Below, one piece after another: positions 7,216 through 12,436 of a DNA stretch of 12,436 nucleotides. Position numbers and translations under genes: made by a program. Numbering within the stretch: the first letter of the stretch is position 1; every line of letters starts with the position of its first letter. Source of the stretch: CAXMPK01 sp964195405 (GTDB lineage Bacteria; Actinomycetota; Acidimicrobiia; Spongiisociales; ZC4RG35); NCBI GenBank assembly GCA_964195405.1, contig CAXMPK010000151.1:1-12436 (forward strand). Direction: 5' to 3'. Below the pieces are notes generated by a model. It saw nothing but the letters and a program-made list of their open reading frames with translations, was not told where the DNA came from and ran no database searches.

Positions 7216-7500
7216 CTAGGCCTCGATCTTCACCCGACCGTAAAAGGCCACGTAGTCCTTGATCTCGTCGGCCGCTTGCGATGGATCCGGGTAGTACCAG
7301 GCTCCGCCTTTGTATTTTTCCCCCTCAACCACAATGTCGAAGTACGAAGCTGTGCCCTTCCAGGGACATCGGGTGTGGAGGTCGGATTCACTAAAATACC
7401 CTTTGTTGACGGATTCTGGTGGGAAGTAGTGGTTTCCCTCGACCATCACTGTCTCATCGCTTTCGGCGATGACCGCTCCGTTCCATACTGCTTTAGGCAT
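7216..7500 (-). CDS. DUF427 domain protein
   Basis: This 94-residue protein is almost entirely one DUF427 domain. Family hallmarks are KAVWNGAVIAESDETV, EGNHYFPPESV, CPWKGTASYFDIVVEG, then AWYYPDPSQAADEIKDYVAFY. The biochemical role is not established. An upstream in-frame start would add 12 residues, but ATG at 7498-7500 is preferred: family members start here, and GGGAG lies just upstream. A TATAGG box also lies 7 nt before this ATG, so it may be leaderless instead. The gene is divergent from cofC (76 nt between starts) and converges on the universal stress gene. It looks monocistronic. Confidence 0.9.
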   Translation of the reverse strand: MPKAVWNGAVIAESDETVMVEGNHYFPPESVNKGYFSESDLHTRCPWKGTASYFDIVVEGEKYKGGAWYYPDPSQAADEIKDYVAFYGRVKIEA

Positions 7501-7506
7501 TGCGCT

Positions 7507-7512
7507 CCCTAT
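7507..7512 (-). promoter_or_regulatory. Possible -10 box upstream of the DUF427 gene
   Basis: On the minus strand TATAGG lies 7 nt before the ATG. Seventeen nt further upstream is TTGGGT, a partial -35 match. The bases after the box (GGGAG) could instead serve as a Shine-Dalgarno sequence, in which case the promoter lies further upstream. The two readings exclude each other. Confidence 0.3.
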
Positions 7513-7564
7513 ACAAATCTGACCACTCAAACCCAACGATCAGCAGTGTTTCACTATTCCCCCC

Positions 7565-7570
7565 TACGCT
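7565..7570 (+). promoter_or_regulatory. Predicted -10 box of a leaderless cofC promoter
   Basis: TACGCT is followed by 6 nt (CAGCCG) and the cofC GTG start at 7577. This is the same TANNNT-N6-start arrangement as at ilvE and pgpA. No Shine-Dalgarno sequence is present, and no clear -35. Confidence 0.38.
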
Positions 7571-7576
7571 CAGCCG

Positions 7577-8155
7577 GTGCCGAAATTCGCAATCATTCCG
7601 GTAAAATCGTTCAGCAGCGGCAACCTCCGTCTGGCGTCTGCGATCGGCGACTCCCGACGAAGAGCTCTCGGCCAGGCCCTTGCCGGCCACGTTGCCACGA
7701 CGGTCACCGATTCCAACCTGACACCTCTCATCGTCACCGGCGATCCCGAAGTCGTTGCATGGGCCATCGCTGGCGGTTTCCAAACAATTCCCGAGCCGGG
7801 AACCGGCCTCAACGCTGCGGCAGCCAGCGGCGTGGAGTGGATAACGAAGATGCACAATCGGTGGATCATCATCCATGCCGATCTGCCTCTGCTCAGACTT
7901 GGCGATCTAACGGCCGTAACCCACGAGACCGGCGACGTGATCGCCCCCTCCTCCGACGGTGGAACATCCGTGCTCTCCGCCACACGACCCATCGACTTCA
8001 AATACGGACCAGCCAGCTTCCATAGACATCTTCCTCAGCTTGACTCGCCAACAGTGATTGCCCGGCCCGGAATGCTCCACGACATCGACTCACCCGCCGA
8101 TCTCGACTCGGCTCTGAATCACCCGCTCGGGTCGTGGCTGGGCGAATTCATCTGA
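7577..8155 (+). CDS. cofC: 2-phospho-L-lactate / phosphoenolpyruvate guanylyltransferase (CofC/FbiD family)
   Basis: This 192-residue protein matches CofC/FbiD, a nucleotidyltransferase-fold enzyme. It uses GTP to activate 2-phospholactate or, in mycobacteria, phosphoenolpyruvate for coenzyme F420 synthesis. Family blocks are FAIIPVKSF (4-12), IVTGDPEVVAWA (52-63), EPGTGLNAAA (73-82), HADLPLL (100-106), GGTSVL (128-133), FKYGPASFHRH (141-151) and MLHDIDSPADL (166-176). The usual Lys-x-Arg-Leu motif near residue 17 reads GNLRLA, so the lysine is replaced. The start is GTG 7577, since the protein then begins exactly at the family N-terminus. Its TGA overlaps the ATG of the glycerate kinase gene (TGATG). 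A generic NTP-transferase role cannot be excluded. No other F420 genes are in view. Confidence 0.87.
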   Translation: MPKFAIIPVKSFSSGNLRLASAIGDSRRRALGQALAGHVATTVTDSNLTPLIVTGDPEVVAWAIAGGFQTIPEPGTGLNAAAASGVEWITKMHNRWIIIHADLPLLRLGDLTAVTHETGDVIAPSSDGGTSVLSATRPIDFKYGPASFHRHLPQLDSPTVIARPGMLHDIDSPADLDSALNHPLGSWLGEFI

Positions 8156-9318
8156 TGAGAAACATGCGCACACAGATCGAGCGGTGGCTCAACGCTGCGA
8201 TCGATTCGGTCGACCCGGTCGATCTGACACGGTCGGCCCTGGACGGGCCTCCGGCAACAGTGGTCGCCATTGGCAAAGCGGCCGCCGGTATGTGTCGTGG
8301 CGCAGCCGATTCTCTGAGTTCAATCGACGGCATTTGCATCACCGATACGCCCGACGACGTCCCCGACGGCATCGACCTCCTGATTGGCGACCACCCCGTC
8401 CCTGAGATGGCAAGCCTGGAAGCCGGGAGACGAGCTTTCGAAGCGGTGCGGACGGCGCCGGGCCGGATCGTTGCTCTTGTCTCCGGTGGCGGTTCTGCAC
8501 TTTGTGAAATGCCCAGAGCGGGTATCGACTTTTCTTTCATTCAGTATGTCAACCGAATCCTTCTTCGGTCCGGTGCTTCGATCGACGAGACCAATCTGGT
8601 CAGGGGGCACATTTCGGCTATCAAATGTGGTGGACTTGCCCGCGCTGCTCGCCGACCAATCGAAACGCTGATCATCTCCGACGTGGCCGGATCAGGACCC
8701 GAGGTGGTCGCGTCAGGCCCAACGCTTCCGATGAAGTTCGAGCCCAATCGGGCATTGGAGACAATGAAGGAACACGGTGTCGAGGTCCCCGAGTCGGTTT
8801 GGGATGCAATGAGCCAACCACCTAGACATCCAGGAGAGACCTCCGTCCAGGTCTTGGCTGATGGGAAAGATGCTGCCAAGGCAGCGGCAGGAGCGGCACG
8901 TTCAGATGGATTTGAGGCGACGGTCTCCGCGGAGTGGATCTCCGGTCCCCTGGACGCATATCTCGAACGTTTCCTCGGCGGACCGAAGCGATTGGTGACC
9001 ATCGCCGCCGGCGAAGCCACATTGGAGGTGACTGGAGAAGGTTCGGGTGGGCGTAACAGTCACGCTGCCCTTCTGGCAGCCAGTCAGATCGCCGACCGCG
9101 ACGCGATCTTCGCCGCCCTGGCAACCGACGGCGTCGACGGCGCGTCGGACAGTGCCGGAGCCATCGTCGACGGATCGACGACCTTTCGTGGTGGCGATCC
9201 CGCTCTATCTCTTGCAAGCTTCGACTCGGCTGGGTACCTCAAGTCGACAGGGGATCTTTTGCCGTCCGGAACAACCGGGACCAACGTCGCCGATCTCTGG
9301 TTGACCTATCAGGTGTGA
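8155..9318 (+). CDS. Glycerate 2-kinase (DUF4147/MOFRL family)
   Basis: This 387-residue protein has the two-domain layout of the GckA/TtuD-type glycerate kinases, which phosphorylate D-glycerate to 2-phosphoglycerate with ATP. The N-terminal DUF4147 domain shows VVAIGKAAAGM (36-46), GDHPVPE (78-84), VSGGGSAL (109-116) and ISDVAGSGPEVVASGPT (174-190). The C-terminal MOFRL domain shows GEGSGGRNSHAALLAA (294-309), ATDGVDGASDSAGA (323-336) and SGTTGTNVADLW (371-382). I prefer ATG 8155, which overlaps the cofC stop by one base; a GTG at 8134 would add 7 residues inside cofC, and ATG 8164 is also possible. The overlap suggests translational coupling with cofC. At 387 residues it is somewhat short for the family, but no motif block is missing. 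Confidence 0.92.
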   Translation: MRNMRTQIERWLNAAIDSVDPVDLTRSALDGPPATVVAIGKAAAGMCRGAADSLSSIDGICITDTPDDVPDGIDLLIGDHPVPEMASLEAGRRAFEAVRTAPGRIVALVSGGGSALCEMPRAGIDFSFIQYVNRILLRSGASIDETNLVRGHISAIKCGGLARAARRPIETLIISDVAGSGPEVVASGPTLPMKFEPNRALETMKEHGVEVPESVWDAMSQPPRHPGETSVQVLADGKDAAKAAAGAARSDGFEATVSAEWISGPLDAYLERFLGGPKRLVTIAAGEATLEVTGEGSGGRNSHAALLAASQIADRDAIFAALATDGVDGASDSAGAIVDGSTTFRGGDPALSLASFDSAGYLKSTGDLLPSGTTGTNVADLWLTYQV

Positions 9319-9334
9319 CACTGGACAGCCCTTC

Positions 9335-9340
9335 TATATT
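9335..9340 (+). promoter_or_regulatory. Possible -10 box upstream of the SDR gene
   Basis: TATATT lies 26 nt before the GTG start, in the 48-nt gap after the glycerate kinase gene. No matching -35 stands out at normal spacing (GTGACA at 9315-9320 is 14 nt away). Readthrough from the cofC transcript is equally possible. Confidence 0.25.
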
Positions 9341-9355
9341 GACCGGGTAACCCGC

Positions 9356-9362
9356 AAAAGGA
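9356..9362 (+). promoter_or_regulatory. Ribosome binding site fixing the SDR start
   Basis: AAAAGGA ends 4 nt before the GTG at 9367. It is one of the few recognisable Shine-Dalgarno sequences in the window and supports GTG as the start, placing the nucleotide-binding glycine motif at the usual distance from the N-terminus. Confidence 0.55.
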
Positions 9363-9366
9363 CATC

Positions 9367-10071
9367 GTGGAAAAGACAGTTGTGCTCACTGGAGGAACGG
9401 GGGGCTTGGGCTCCGCCCTGATCCGTCGTCTCATTGCTGGGGACTATCGACTTGCCGTCACCTACCTGCTGCCAGAAGAAGCGCGGGTCTTCGAAAATGA
9501 GCTCGACATCGACGAAGACCGCCTGATGTTGACCCGTGTCGACGCCACCAATGCCGAAGCCGTCGCCTCCCTCTTCGAGGACGTTTCCGAACGCTGGGGC
9601 AACATCCACGGTCTGGTTTCGCTAGTGGGTGGCTGGGCCGGCGGTCGCGACGTTGAGGAAACCGACGATGTCCGCTTCGAAAGGATGCTCGACCTCAACC
9701 TCAGATCGGCCTTCTACGCCGTCCGAGCCGGAGTTCCCTATCTCAAGGAGAGCGGATGGGGCCGAATCATCCTGATTGGAAGCCGTGCAGCAATCGACTA
9801 CCCGACCAGTCAAGCGGCATTCAACATCGCCAAAGCTGGCGTGGTCGCACTTGGCAAGAGTGCCGCTAACGAACTGGAAGGCACCGGGGTCACAGCCAAT
9901 GTCCTCATGCCATCGGTGATAGACACACCGGCGACCAGGGCTTCACTTCCTTACGCCGACTACGTCAACTGGCCGACACCAGACGAGATCGCAGCGGTCG
10001 CTGAGTTCCTGCTGACGGAGGAGTCGAGTGTCATGAACGGCGCCCTCGTTCCGGTTTACGGTCAAACGTAG
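9367..10071 (+). CDS. Short-chain dehydrogenase/reductase-like protein lacking the catalytic Tyr
   Basis: This 234-residue protein has the classical SDR layout. The nucleotide-binding motif is TGGTGGLG (8-15). The NNAG position reads LVGGW (86-90). The tetrad Asn is N111 in DLNLRS and the catalytic Ser is S139 in LIGSRAA. The YxxxK position reads FNIAK, with Phe152 and Lys156. The spacing from Ser139 shows Phe152 sits exactly where the catalytic Tyr belongs, so normal hydride-transfer chemistry is doubtful. It ends with VMNGALVPVYG, the usual SDR C-terminal segment. It may be a binding or regulatory relative, or use an altered mechanism. No basic or acidic selector after the second strand could be assigned firmly. 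It lies 48 nt after the glycerate kinase gene on the same strand and overlaps the DUF2332 gene tail to tail by 10 nt. Confidence 0.9.
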   Translation: MEKTVVLTGGTGGLGSALIRRLIAGDYRLAVTYLLPEEARVFENELDIDEDRLMLTRVDATNAEAVASLFEDVSERWGNIHGLVSLVGGWAGGRDVEETDDVRFERMLDLNLRSAFYAVRAGVPYLKESGWGRIILIGSRAAIDYPTSQAAFNIAKAGVVALGKSAANELEGTGVTANVLMPSVIDTPATRASLPYADYVNWPTPDEIAAVAEFLLTEESSVMNGALVPVYGQT

Positions 10072-11060
10072 AGCTCTAGCCACTCGCCGTGGATGTGGGC
10101 CTGGCCAACTATCTCGAAGCCCGAACCGTTGTCTATTTGAAGACTCGCCCACTGGTTAGGGCTGTTATAGACCTCAAACGAAATGCGATAGATTTCGCGG
10201 TTGGCCCGATGTCGGGCCACTGTCATCTCCAGATCCTCTCTCATCGCGGGGGAAAACTGATTCATGGCAAACGAGTTCATGACTATTACCGGTTCACCCG
10301 CAGGTAATCGGGTCAAGACATCGTTGAGACTCATGGTGGCGTCACCGCTGACGAAATCCATCGGACAGTCTTTGAGCAGTTCCAGGGCTGCCACAAGTCT
10401 TTCCCTACGCGAATGTTGCTCCGGCCAGATCAAGGACCAAAGCCAGAGACGATCGTCGGAATCGGTCGGGTAGATCGGGTTGAGGTCAAGACCAATCCTG
10501 GACAGGACTTCGATGTCCCTAACCGATGGGCCCCTCCCCCTCAGCTCCGATTCAAGTGTGAGCGACGAGTCGATACCCCATGCGAGATCACCCCACCGGT
10601 AGCCGTACCGATCAAGGGCAAGGTTTAGTCCGGCGCTGCAACCGACATCGATCAAGTGAAACCGGTCGAGCGGTGTCTCCCAAACTCCCGGCAGCAAGGC
10701 GGTGCAGCGACGACACTCGTTGGTCTGGGTGAATCGCACCCCACCGATCTCCACCAGCCGATCCTCGTGGTTCAAGACAAAATCTTTGAAGTGGCAGTCG
10801 ACCTCGGCGAGTGCCAACGGTTCCGGCGTGAAGTTTGGAAAGTACTCGGCGAGATTGGCACCTTCGCCCTTCTTCATCAAGAACTGGACACCTGCAAAAA
10901 GGACATTGGTGTTTGGAGTGTGCTCAATCCGGTTGAGAACACGCATCAGGTCGGGATCTGAGGCGATTACTTCGGCGAGATGGTGATAGTGCGGCGATCC
11001 GTGGGCAAATGTGATCCACTGACGAACGTCGGCCGGGGTTACCAGCTTGTGACCGGTCAA
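10062..11060 (-). CDS. DUF2332 family protein
   Basis: This 332-residue protein matches DUF2332, a family of unknown function common in actinobacteria. Characteristic blocks are GSPHYHHLAEVIASDPDL (21-38), NVLFAGVQFLM (52-62), QTNECRRCTALLPG (112-125), LIDVGCSAGLNLALDRYGY (136-154), RIGLDLNPI (188-196) and WSLIWPEQHSRRERL (208-222). The DVGCSAGLNL stretch resembles motif I of Rossmann-fold methyltransferases, so a SAM-dependent role is possible but unproven. The start is TTG 11060, forming a TTGA overlap with the RNase HI stop, with GAGAAGAG just before it. It is the last gene of the minus-strand run from 12436. Its stop lies inside the 3' end of the SDR gene. Confidence 0.9.
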   Translation of the reverse strand: MTGHKLVTPADVRQWITFAHGSPHYHHLAEVIASDPDLMRVLNRIEHTPNTNVLFAGVQFLMKKGEGANLAEYFPNFTPEPLALAEVDCHFKDFVLNHEDRLVEIGGVRFTQTNECRRCTALLPGVWETPLDRFHLIDVGCSAGLNLALDRYGYRWGDLAWGIDSSLTLESELRGRGPSVRDIEVLSRIGLDLNPIYPTDSDDRLWLWSLIWPEQHSRRERLVAALELLKDCPMDFVSGDATMSLNDVLTRLPAGEPVIVMNSFAMNQFSPAMREDLEMTVARHRANREIYRISFEVYNSPNQWASLQIDNGSGFEIVGQAHIHGEWLELYV

Positions 11061-11734
11061 AACTCTTCTCGTCGATATGCCGTGGCAAGGGCATCGGCGT
11101 ATTCATTCCAGCGATTGCCGCTATGCGCCTTGATCCATTGGATGTTGGCGAGAGGCTTTTCTCGGGCTAGCTGGTATGCCTCTTGCACCAGTTCGAGGTT
11201 GGCGATCGGCCCGGGTGACTTCTTCTTCCACCCCTTGGCTTTCCAACCCTCGGCCCACTTGGTGATGATGTTCACCACGAGTTGGGAGTCGGTATAGACG
11301 TTGGTGGGTGTCTCACCGGGGATCATCTCGAGCCCGGCGATCATGGCTCGGAGCTCCATGCGGTTGTTTGTGGTGTGGCCCTCCGAGCCGTAGTCCTGGG
11401 CGACCATTTGATTGTCGACCGCCAACACAGCTCCCCAACCTCCAGGGCCAGGGTTACCTTCGGATGCACCATCTGTGAACACACCCGTGGTGGGCCCGTC
11501 GCTGAACCTGGCCAAGACCTCGTGTGTCGTCATGTCCCGGTTCTTGGTGGGGCTGGGTTTGGTCACCTTGCTCCCTCCCCCCGCAGTTTTCGGGTGTGTG
11601 GAGGATCCATTGCGACAATCCATGCATTGCTTGGGAGTCCAGCCGGGGTACCTGTCGAGGATCTCTTGACTGAGTGTGAATTCCTTGCCACACGTCTGGC
11701 AGATGAACAAGCGGCGGTCACACCACTTTCTCAA
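11057..11734 (-). CDS. rnhA: Ribonuclease HI with N-terminal zinc ribbon
   Basis: The C-terminal part (about 82-220) is a complete RNase HI, which cuts RNA in RNA-DNA hybrids using two metal ions. The catalytic residues are visible: Asp88 in FTDGASEGNPGPGGWG, Glu127 in NNRMELRAM, Asp149 in YTDSQLVV and Asp214 in NEYADALA, plus His204 in KAHSG. The N-terminal 42 residues hold two CxxC pairs (Cys12/15 and Cys37/40) in CQTCGKEFT and CMDCRNG. This resembles the probable zinc-ribbon (zf_Tbcl-type) domain. A polar linker (43-70) joins the two. The chosen start is TTG 11734, inside the methyltransferase 3' end (17-nt overlap). A TTG at 11710 would remove 8 residues and keep the ribbon. There is no clear Shine-Dalgarno sequence for either. 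The ribbon may help bind the hybrid, as the extra N-terminal domain does in eukaryotic RNase H1. Confidence 0.93.
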   Translation of the reverse strand: MRKWCDRRLFICQTCGKEFTLSQEILDRYPGWTPKQCMDCRNGSSTHPKTAGGGSKVTKPSPTKNRDMTTHEVLARFSDGPTTGVFTDGASEGNPGPGGWGAVLAVDNQMVAQDYGSEGHTTNNRMELRAMIAGLEMIPGETPTNVYTDSQLVVNIITKWAEGWKAKGWKKKSPGPIANLELVQEAYQLAREKPLANIQWIKAHSGNRWNEYADALATAYRREEF

Positions 11735-12302
11735 ACATTGAGACGAACTGGGGCATCTTGAGAAGATTGAACTCGTGATGTGTTTCTCGAAGACCGAGCC
11801 CAGACGTCAGCCGCCGCAGTTTCGCCGGCCAGAGTTTTTGACAATGCACTTCTCTTGCCCTGAACGGTGTCCCGTAGAGGATGACCGAAGTGGGGATGGC
11901 GTACAGGCCCATGATCGGTTCCGCCGGGTAGATGAAAAAGGCGCGCCCAGCGACCCGCAACACTCTTGCCATCTCTGCAAGCGCTTTCTCCAACGCCGGA
12001 ATGTGCTCGATCGAATGGACGGCCACGACAACGTCGAATGAGCTGTCCTCATATTCGAGGTCCTCGGCGTACATGAAGACAACCCGCTCGGTTCCGGCAA
12101 TCTCCGGGGCGTTGGGGTTGGCGTCGATCCCGATGATGTCAACACCACGGTCGGCGAGACGTTTGGTGAGATGTCCCTGCCCACATCCAACTTCCAGAAC
12201 CTTCTGGCCGTTGGAGAGGTCGAGGAGCTGGTCCACTCGCCTCAAATGAGAGGGATCCCACCGGTTGATGAGTGCGTAGCGGCTTGAGTCGTATGAGGTC
12301 AT
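11718..12302 (-). CDS. Class I SAM-dependent methyltransferase
   Basis: This 194-residue protein has the Methyltransf_11-type fold. Motif I is VLEVGCGQGHL (35-45), the acidic residue after strand 2 is Asp60 in GIDANPNA, and the motif II region is YAEDLEYEDSSFDVVVAVHS (78-97). EHIPALEKALAEMARVLRVAGRAF continues into the typical motif III hairpin. The C-terminal part (125-194) probably forms the substrate lid and gives no specific clue. Small molecule, lipid and quinone substrates are all possible; the family alone cannot decide. The start is ATG 12302, 11 nt after the histidine-phosphatase stop. The stop overlaps the RNase HI reading frame. Confidence 0.88.
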   Translation of the reverse strand: MTSYDSSRYALINRWDPSHLRRVDQLLDLSNGQKVLEVGCGQGHLTKRLADRGVDIIGIDANPNAPEIAGTERVVFMYAEDLEYEDSSFDVVVAVHSIEHIPALEKALAEMARVLRVAGRAFFIYPAEPIMGLYAIPTSVILYGTPFRAREVHCQKLWPAKLRRLTSGLGLRETHHEFNLLKMPQFVSMFEKVV

Positions 12303-12313
12303 CGAGTCACAAC

Positions 12314-12436
12314 CTATCGGAGAGACTCGAGGTGTGGCGCCACCGAGTAGTCCAGGATCTCCGGGCCGTCGTCCGTGATGGCCACATGGCTCACAGACGT
12401 GTTAGCCGGAGTATGCAGCGACTCGGCGTGACTGTC
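12314..12436 (-). CDS. Histidine phosphatase (phosphoglycerate mutase-like) family, C-terminal fragment
   Basis: The minus strand is open from the window edge to TAG at 12314-12316 and encodes 40 residues. They include ANTSVSHVAITDDGPEILDY and then SVAPHL, matching the C-terminal end of histidine phosphatases (an N-T-S-V/I-S/T strand, a tail strand and a terminal His-Leu). The RHG catalytic motif lies outside the window. The stop is 11 nt upstream of the methyltransferase ATG, so this is probably the preceding gene of the same operon. The family call rests on a short segment. Confidence 0.6.
   Translation of the reverse strand, partial: DSHAESLHTPANTSVSHVAITDDGPEILDYSVAPHLESLR

Noticed and set aside
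1..12436. A hidden defence system, biosynthetic cluster, prophage or CRISPR array.
   Set aside because: I saw no direct-repeat array, transposase, integrase, restriction or toxin-antitoxin gene. The methyltransferase is a small-molecule type, not a DNA methyltransferase, and the genes are mostly housekeeping.

Overview
The window looks like chromosomal DNA of a high-GC actinobacterium, most likely from the class Acidimicrobiia or a close relative. The evidence is: an F420 biosynthesis gene (cofC/fbiD type); the order fumarylacetoacetate-hydrolase gene then gltX, which I recall from mycobacteria and streptomycetes; a DUF2332 protein; frequent GTG and TTG starts; and S-layer-homology repeats carrying cysteine pairs. 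I found no phage, plasmid, insertion sequence, CRISPR array or defence gene, so this is mostly ordinary core genome. The taxonomic call is inference.

Layout. (1) 2-2038 (+): the 3' part of a large exported protein, a glucose/sorbosone dehydrogenase-type propeller end followed by PKD-like domains, an 18-glycine linker and three SLH repeats. (2) 2039-2467: the only long non-coding stretch, with one doubtful protein-like fragment. (3) 6180 down to 2468 (-): a compact cluster ilvE, conserved unknown protein, FAH-family protein, gltX and then tRNA-Glu(UUC), with junctions of -1, 24, -4 and 33 nt. It links glutamate-dependent amino-acid metabolism with glutamate charging. (4) 6268-7196 (+): pgpA, then a universal stress protein 8 nt later. 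(5) 7216-7500 (-): a DUF427 protein. (6) 7577-9318 (+): cofC/fbiD overlapping a glycerate 2-kinase gene. (7) 9367-10071 (+): an SDR-family protein whose catalytic tyrosine is replaced by phenylalanine. (8) 12436 down to 10062 (-): an operon-like run of a histidine-phosphatase C-terminus, a class I methyltransferase, a zinc-ribbon RNase HI and a DUF2332 protein. The last of these overlaps the SDR gene tail to tail.

How the genes may work together. IlvE uses glutamate as amino donor; GltX and the adjacent tRNA-Glu consume glutamate for translation, so the cluster may share expression. CofC/FbiD activates a three-carbon phospho-acid for F420, and the glycerate kinase translationally coupled to it makes 2-phosphoglycerate, one enolase step from phosphoenolpyruvate. 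The RNase HI gene sits in an operon with a histidine phosphatase, the two activities that are fused in mycobacterial Rv2228c.

The most interesting points are a repeated leaderless-promoter geometry (TANNNT exactly 6 nt before the start codon) at ilvE, pgpA and cofC, the gltX/tRNA-Glu pairing, the Tyr-to-Phe SDR, and the zinc-ribbon RNase HI. I do not see a clearly new multi-gene system.
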